From Methanomicrobiales archaeon (GTDB taxonomy: Archaea > Halobacteriota > Methanomicrobia > Methanomicrobiales > JACTUA01): a stretch of 7,567 nucleotides of DNA. Shown in pieces: positions 5,724 to 7,567 of this stretch (its first letter is position 1; each line of letters begins with the position of its first letter). The notes beneath the pieces are model-generated. The model was not told the origin of the DNA. It did no database searches and was given only the letters and a program-made list of their open reading frames with translations. The stretch is from NCBI GenBank assembly GCA_028679035.1, contig JAJRCL010000163.1, forward strand, positions 1 through 7,567. The letters are read 5' to 3'. The position numbers and the translations under genes are program-made.

Positions 5724-6353
5724 ATGGCAGGAGAATCCATGGAATGGGTGCCTCTCACCGGTCTGGGCAGAATGGTCGTCAGCGGCGAGATTAAATCCAT
5801 CGACGAGGTTCTGCAGAGCGGAAAGCCCATCAAAGAACCCCAGATCGTCGATGCTTTCCTCACCGATCTTGAGGATGAAGTGCTTGACATCACCATGGTG
5901 CAGCGCATGACCGACTCCGGGCGGAGAGTGAAGTTCCGCACGGTCGTTATCGTCGGAAACCGCAATGGATACATCGGGTTCGGCCAGGCGAAGGACAACC
6001 AGGTCGGCGATGCGATCAAGAAAGCGATCGACAATGCCAAGCTCAACATCATCAAAGTACGGCGGGGCTGTGGGAGCTGGGAATGCGGCTGTGCTGCCTC
6101 CCACTCCATACCGCTTGAAGTAACCGGAAGGGCCGGAAGCGTCCGTGTCACCCTGAAACCGGCCCCGCAGGGTATCGGTCTCGTCACCGGTGATGTTGCA
6201 AAGAAGGTACTGCAGCTGGCAGGGATCAAGGACGTCTGGACCTTTACCGATGGTCACACCCGTACCACGATCAACTATGCTAAGGCAACTTACAATGCCC
6301 TGCAGAAGACCAATCAGATGCGCATGGGGGGTTCAGTCGAATGTACGCGATAG
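5724..6353 (+). CDS. rpsE: 30S ribosomal protein S5 (uS5)
   Basis: Small-subunit protein at the mRNA entry side, linked to decoding accuracy. The 209 residues are of the archaeal/eukaryotic (S2/uS5) type. A long N-terminal part contains WVPLTGLGRMV (8-18). The S5 dsRBD-like domain at about 50-115 holds RRVKFRTVVIVGNRNGYIGFGQAK (67-90). Then comes the Cys-containing loop RRGCGSWECGCAASHSIP (113-130; Cys116, 121, 123), and a C-terminal domain with PAPQGIGLVTGDVAKKVLQL (147-166), AGIKDVW (166-172) and TTINYAKATYNAL (181-193). The loop reads CAASHSIP where archaeal relatives usually have CGxPHSIP, a minor substitution. One base separates it from L18; its 3' end overlaps L30 by 13 nt. Confidence 0.97.
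   Translation: MAGESMEWVPLTGLGRMVVSGEIKSIDEVLQSGKPIKEPQIVDAFLTDLEDEVLDITMVQRMTDSGRRVKFRTVVIVGNRNGYIGFGQAKDNQVGDAIKKAIDNAKLNIIKVRRGCGSWECGCAASHSIPLEVTGRAGSVRVTLKPAPQGIGLVTGDVAKKVLQLAGIKDVWTFTDGHTRTTINYAKATYNALQKTNQMRMGGSVECTR
6326..6332 (+). promoter_or_regulatory. Probable Shine-Dalgarno site for L30
   Basis: GGGGGGT lies eight bases before ATG 6341, within the C-terminal codons of S5 (MGGS). It can pair with the CCUCC region with a mismatch or G-U pairing, so it is weaker than the other sites but well spaced. Confidence 0.5.
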
Positions 6354-6802
6354 TCCAGGTACGGGGCGTTGTGAAAACCCGCCGGGAGATCAAGGATACG
6401 CTGCACATGCTCCGGCTGCACCATATCAACCACTGTGTCCTCGTTCCCGACACCCCGGAATACCTGGGGATGATCCGGAAAGTGAAGGACTTCATTGCCT
6501 ACGGGGAGGTGGATGAAGAGACCCTTGCGACCATCCTGCAGACACGCGGCCGTATTACTGGAAACGAGCTGCTTACCGACGAATATGTACGGCAGAGCTC
6601 GCGGTATGGGACGATTGCGGAATTTGCCGTGGCGCTTAAGAATGGTGAGGCGCGGATCTCCGACGTCCAGGGACTCAAACCGGTCTTCCGGCTCCATCCT
6701 CCGAGGAAAGGGTACCGCACGATCAAGCGGACGTTCCCCCGTGGCGGATCGCTCGGTTATTATGGCAAGGAGATCAATAATCTCCTGTATACGATGAGGT
6801 GA
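6341..6802 (+). CDS. rpmD: 50S ribosomal protein L30 (uL30), long archaeal form
   Basis: Large-subunit protein. At 153 residues it is the long archaeal/eukaryotic (L7-type) form rather than the roughly 60-residue bacterial L30. The N-terminal ferredoxin-like L30 domain spans about 1-55: MYAIVQVRGVVKTRREIKDT, LHMLRLHHINHCVLVPDTP (21-39) and GMIRKVKDFIAYGEVD (43-58). The archaeal extension follows, with TLATILQTRGRITG (61-74), LTDEYV (78-83) and a basic C-terminal part, FRLHPPRKGYRTIKRTFPRGGSLGYYG (116-142), that fits rRNA contact. The start lies inside the end of S5 (13-nt overlap, different frame); the conserved MYAIVQVRG start makes it convincing. Its TGA stop is part of the L15 SD. Confidence 0.96.
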   Translation: MYAIVQVRGVVKTRREIKDTLHMLRLHHINHCVLVPDTPEYLGMIRKVKDFIAYGEVDEETLATILQTRGRITGNELLTDEYVRQSSRYGTIAEFAVALKNGEARISDVQGLKPVFRLHPPRKGYRTIKRTFPRGGSLGYYGKEINNLLYTMR

Positions 6803-6804
6803 TC
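6796..6804 (+). promoter_or_regulatory. Strong Shine-Dalgarno site for L15 containing the L30 stop
   Basis: GAGGTGATC is a nine-base match to the complement of the standard archaeal 16S 3' end (GGAUCACCUCCU). It spans the L30 stop TGA (6800-6802) and lies two bases before the GTG start at 6807 (four if only GAGGTGA is counted). It supports the non-ATG start of L15. Confidence 0.8.
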
Positions 6805-6806
6805 CT

Positions 6807-7229
6807 GTGCCAGTGAATGAGCGTTCGAAATACCGGGGCTCCCGCACGTGTGGGGGAGGCACCCATAAAAACCGTCGTGGTGGAGGCAGCCGTGGTGGAA
6901 GAGGACATTCCGGCGGATGCAAACACCACTTCGTACGGTACTACATGCAGGGCGTGCAGTACGGTAAGAATGGATTCTATCACAACCAGCAGACCCTGGT
7001 AGCCGCCATGGACATCGGTGTCCTGGATGAGAGCATTGAGCGGCTCGCTGCTGCAGGGATTGCCATCAGGGAAGGGGATGTCTATGTGCTCGACATGGCA
7101 AGTCTTGGTGTGGACAAGATCCTCGGAAGCGGCCAGGCAACCCATAAAATGAATATTTCAGCACAGGCATTTTCCGAAACGGCGAAGGCAAAGATTGAGG
7201 CCGTCGGCGGGCAGGCCCTGAACATTTAA
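6807..7229 (+). CDS. rplO: 50S ribosomal protein L15 (uL15), GTG start
   Basis: Large-subunit assembly protein with a long extended N-terminus that threads through 23S rRNA. The 140 residues (GTG start) begin MPVNERSKYRGSRTCGGGTH (1-20), then a glycine/arginine-rich stretch NRRGGGSRGGRGHSGGCKHH (22-41), both hallmarks of the family. The globular part includes LVAAMDIGVLDESIERLAAAGIA (64-86), LDMASLGVDKILGSGQATHKM (94-114) and the ending FSETAKAKIEAVGGQALNI. Length is normal for archaea. An in-frame GTG two codons later (residue 3) is less likely because the SD is placed for 6807. Four bases separate it from L30. It is the last ribosomal gene before secY, as in other archaea. Confidence 0.96.
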   Translation: MPVNERSKYRGSRTCGGGTHKNRRGGGSRGGRGHSGGCKHHFVRYYMQGVQYGKNGFYHNQQTLVAAMDIGVLDESIERLAAAGIAIREGDVYVLDMASLGVDKILGSGQATHKMNISAQAFSETAKAKIEAVGGQALNI

Positions 7230-7233
7230 ACCA

Positions 7234-7240
7234 TTTTTTT
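7234..7240 (+). terminator. T7 tract in the L15-secY gap (possible weak terminator)
   Basis: Seven consecutive T lie in the only gap longer than 11 bases in the window, four bases after the L15 stop and immediately before the secY SD. Archaeal RNA polymerase is known to pause or terminate at U-rich tracts without a hairpin; no inverted repeat is visible here. A complete stop is unlikely because secY follows directly, so partial read-through is the most that can be suggested. Confidence 0.3.
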
Positions 7241-7246
7241 GGTGAG
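7241..7246 (+). promoter_or_regulatory. Shine-Dalgarno site for secY
   Basis: GGTGAG directly follows the T tract and lies four bases before ATG 7251. It is a shorter match than the SD sites of the ribosomal genes such as S5 and L15, and it supports the secY start. Confidence 0.65.
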
Positions 7247-7250
7247 TACA

Positions 7251-7567
7251 ATGGGAGCCATACTGGATCGGTTTGAACCCCTGCTCGCAGCAATGCCAGC
7301 GGTAAAGAGTCCTGAGGGGCATGTCCATTTCAAGAATAAACTGGTCTGGACAATCGGGATTCTTTTTCTTTATTTCGTTCTCGCAAACATTCCGGTCTTC
7401 GGACTGGATCCCAACGCACAGGATATCTTCCTCTACTACCGTGCACTCCTGGCAGGTGAGAGCGGATCGCTTGTCCACCTGGGAATTGGACCCATCGTTA
7501 CCGCATCCATCGTGCTCCAGCTGCTCAAAGGAGCAGACCTGCTCCATATCGATACCAGCGACACACG
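7251..7567 (+). CDS. secY: Preprotein translocase subunit SecY, 5' part
   Basis: Channel subunit of the Sec translocon in the cytoplasmic membrane, with SecE and SecG/Sec61beta as partners; it moves secreted proteins across and membrane proteins into the membrane during translation. ATG 7251 opens a frame that runs off the window after 105 full codons. It begins MGAILDRFEPLLAAMPAVKSP, a cytosolic lead typical of archaeal SecY. TM1 is at about 30-50 (KLVWTIGILFLYFVLANIPVFG). The plug-region segment follows at about 55-72 (NAQDIFLYYRALLAGESG). TM2 is around HLGIGPIVTASIVLQLLKGA (76-95), which holds the highly conserved GIGPIVTA motif. The last visible residues, LLHIDTSDT, lead into the loop before TM3. 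It follows L15 by 21 bases. Confidence 0.95.
   Translation, partial: MGAILDRFEPLLAAMPAVKSPEGHVHFKNKLVWTIGILFLYFVLANIPVFGLDPNAQDIFLYYRALLAGESGSLVHLGIGPIVTASIVLQLLKGADLLHIDTSDT

Noticed and set aside
5108..6229. Long open frame of 373 codons on the minus strand, opposite L19e/L18/S5
   Set aside because: It runs antisense to three certain ribosomal genes and has no recognisable domain, and GC-rich codon use on the + strand suppresses stops in the antisense frame. Its product looks like low-complexity antisense translation (rich in Ser, Pro, Arg, Thr).
7142..7157. AT-rich stretch (CATAAAATGAATATTT) as a secY promoter
   Set aside because: It lies within L15 codons, about 95 bases before secY, without a clear BRE, and the operon arrangement does not need a separate promoter. 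It is kept only as a side remark in the secY gap finding.
1..7567. Search for a novel system, mobile element, CRISPR array, RNA gene or transferred island
   Set aside because: All of the window except short junctions is taken up by 18 well-known genes in standard archaeal order, on one strand and with uniform composition. No room or signal for an additional system is seen.

Overview
The window is a segment of the archaeal ribosomal-protein supercluster (the S10-spc type operon). It reads entirely on the + strand, from the 3' part of the S3 gene to the 5' part of secY. The organism is an archaeon, most likely a euryarchaeal methanogen of the Methanomicrobiales (Methanoregula/Methanospirillum/Methanoculleus-like). 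The evidence for an archaeon is the presence of archaeal/eukaryotic-only proteins (S4e, L32e, L19e), the RNase P subunit Rnp1 inside the operon, the long archaeal form of L30, and archaeal-style S5, S8, S17 and L18. The order-level placement is inferred from remembered similarity of the proteins (for example L32e and L24 N-termini) and from the GC-rich codon use; it was not tested by a search.

Layout: S3 (3' part, 1-420), L29 (421-624), Rnp1 (621-896), S17 (905-1231), L14 (1228-1626), L24 (about 1638-2000), S4e (2000-2722), L5 (2719-3225), S14 (3225-3380, a 51-residue zinc-ribbon protein), S8 (3390-3782), L6 (3792-4316), L32e (4322-4747), L19e (4740-5195), L18 (5195-5722), S5 (5724-6353), L30 (6341-6802), L15 (6807-7229, GTG start) and secY (7251 to the window end). 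No stretch longer than 21 bases lies between genes, so there is no room for RNA genes, mobile elements or CRISPR arrays, and none was seen. Codon use and composition look uniform, with no sign of transferred DNA.

The genes encode parts of both ribosomal subunits, one protein of tRNA-processing RNase P, and the protein-conducting channel that works with translating ribosomes. Almost every junction is an overlap (ATGA, TAATG, or 8 and 13 nt) or a gap of 0-11 nt. Several Shine-Dalgarno sequences contain the upstream gene's stop codon (TGAGGTGA type). This points to one polycistronic message with strong translational coupling. The one clear break is the 21-base L15-secY gap, which carries a run of seven T.

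This is a conserved, well-known gene cluster. I found no new system in it. The points worth a second look are small: the T-tract before secY, the recurrent stop-in-SD architecture, the poorly supported L24 start, the lack of an aIF1/SUI1 gene between L29 and Rnp1, and the 13-nt S5/L30 overlap.
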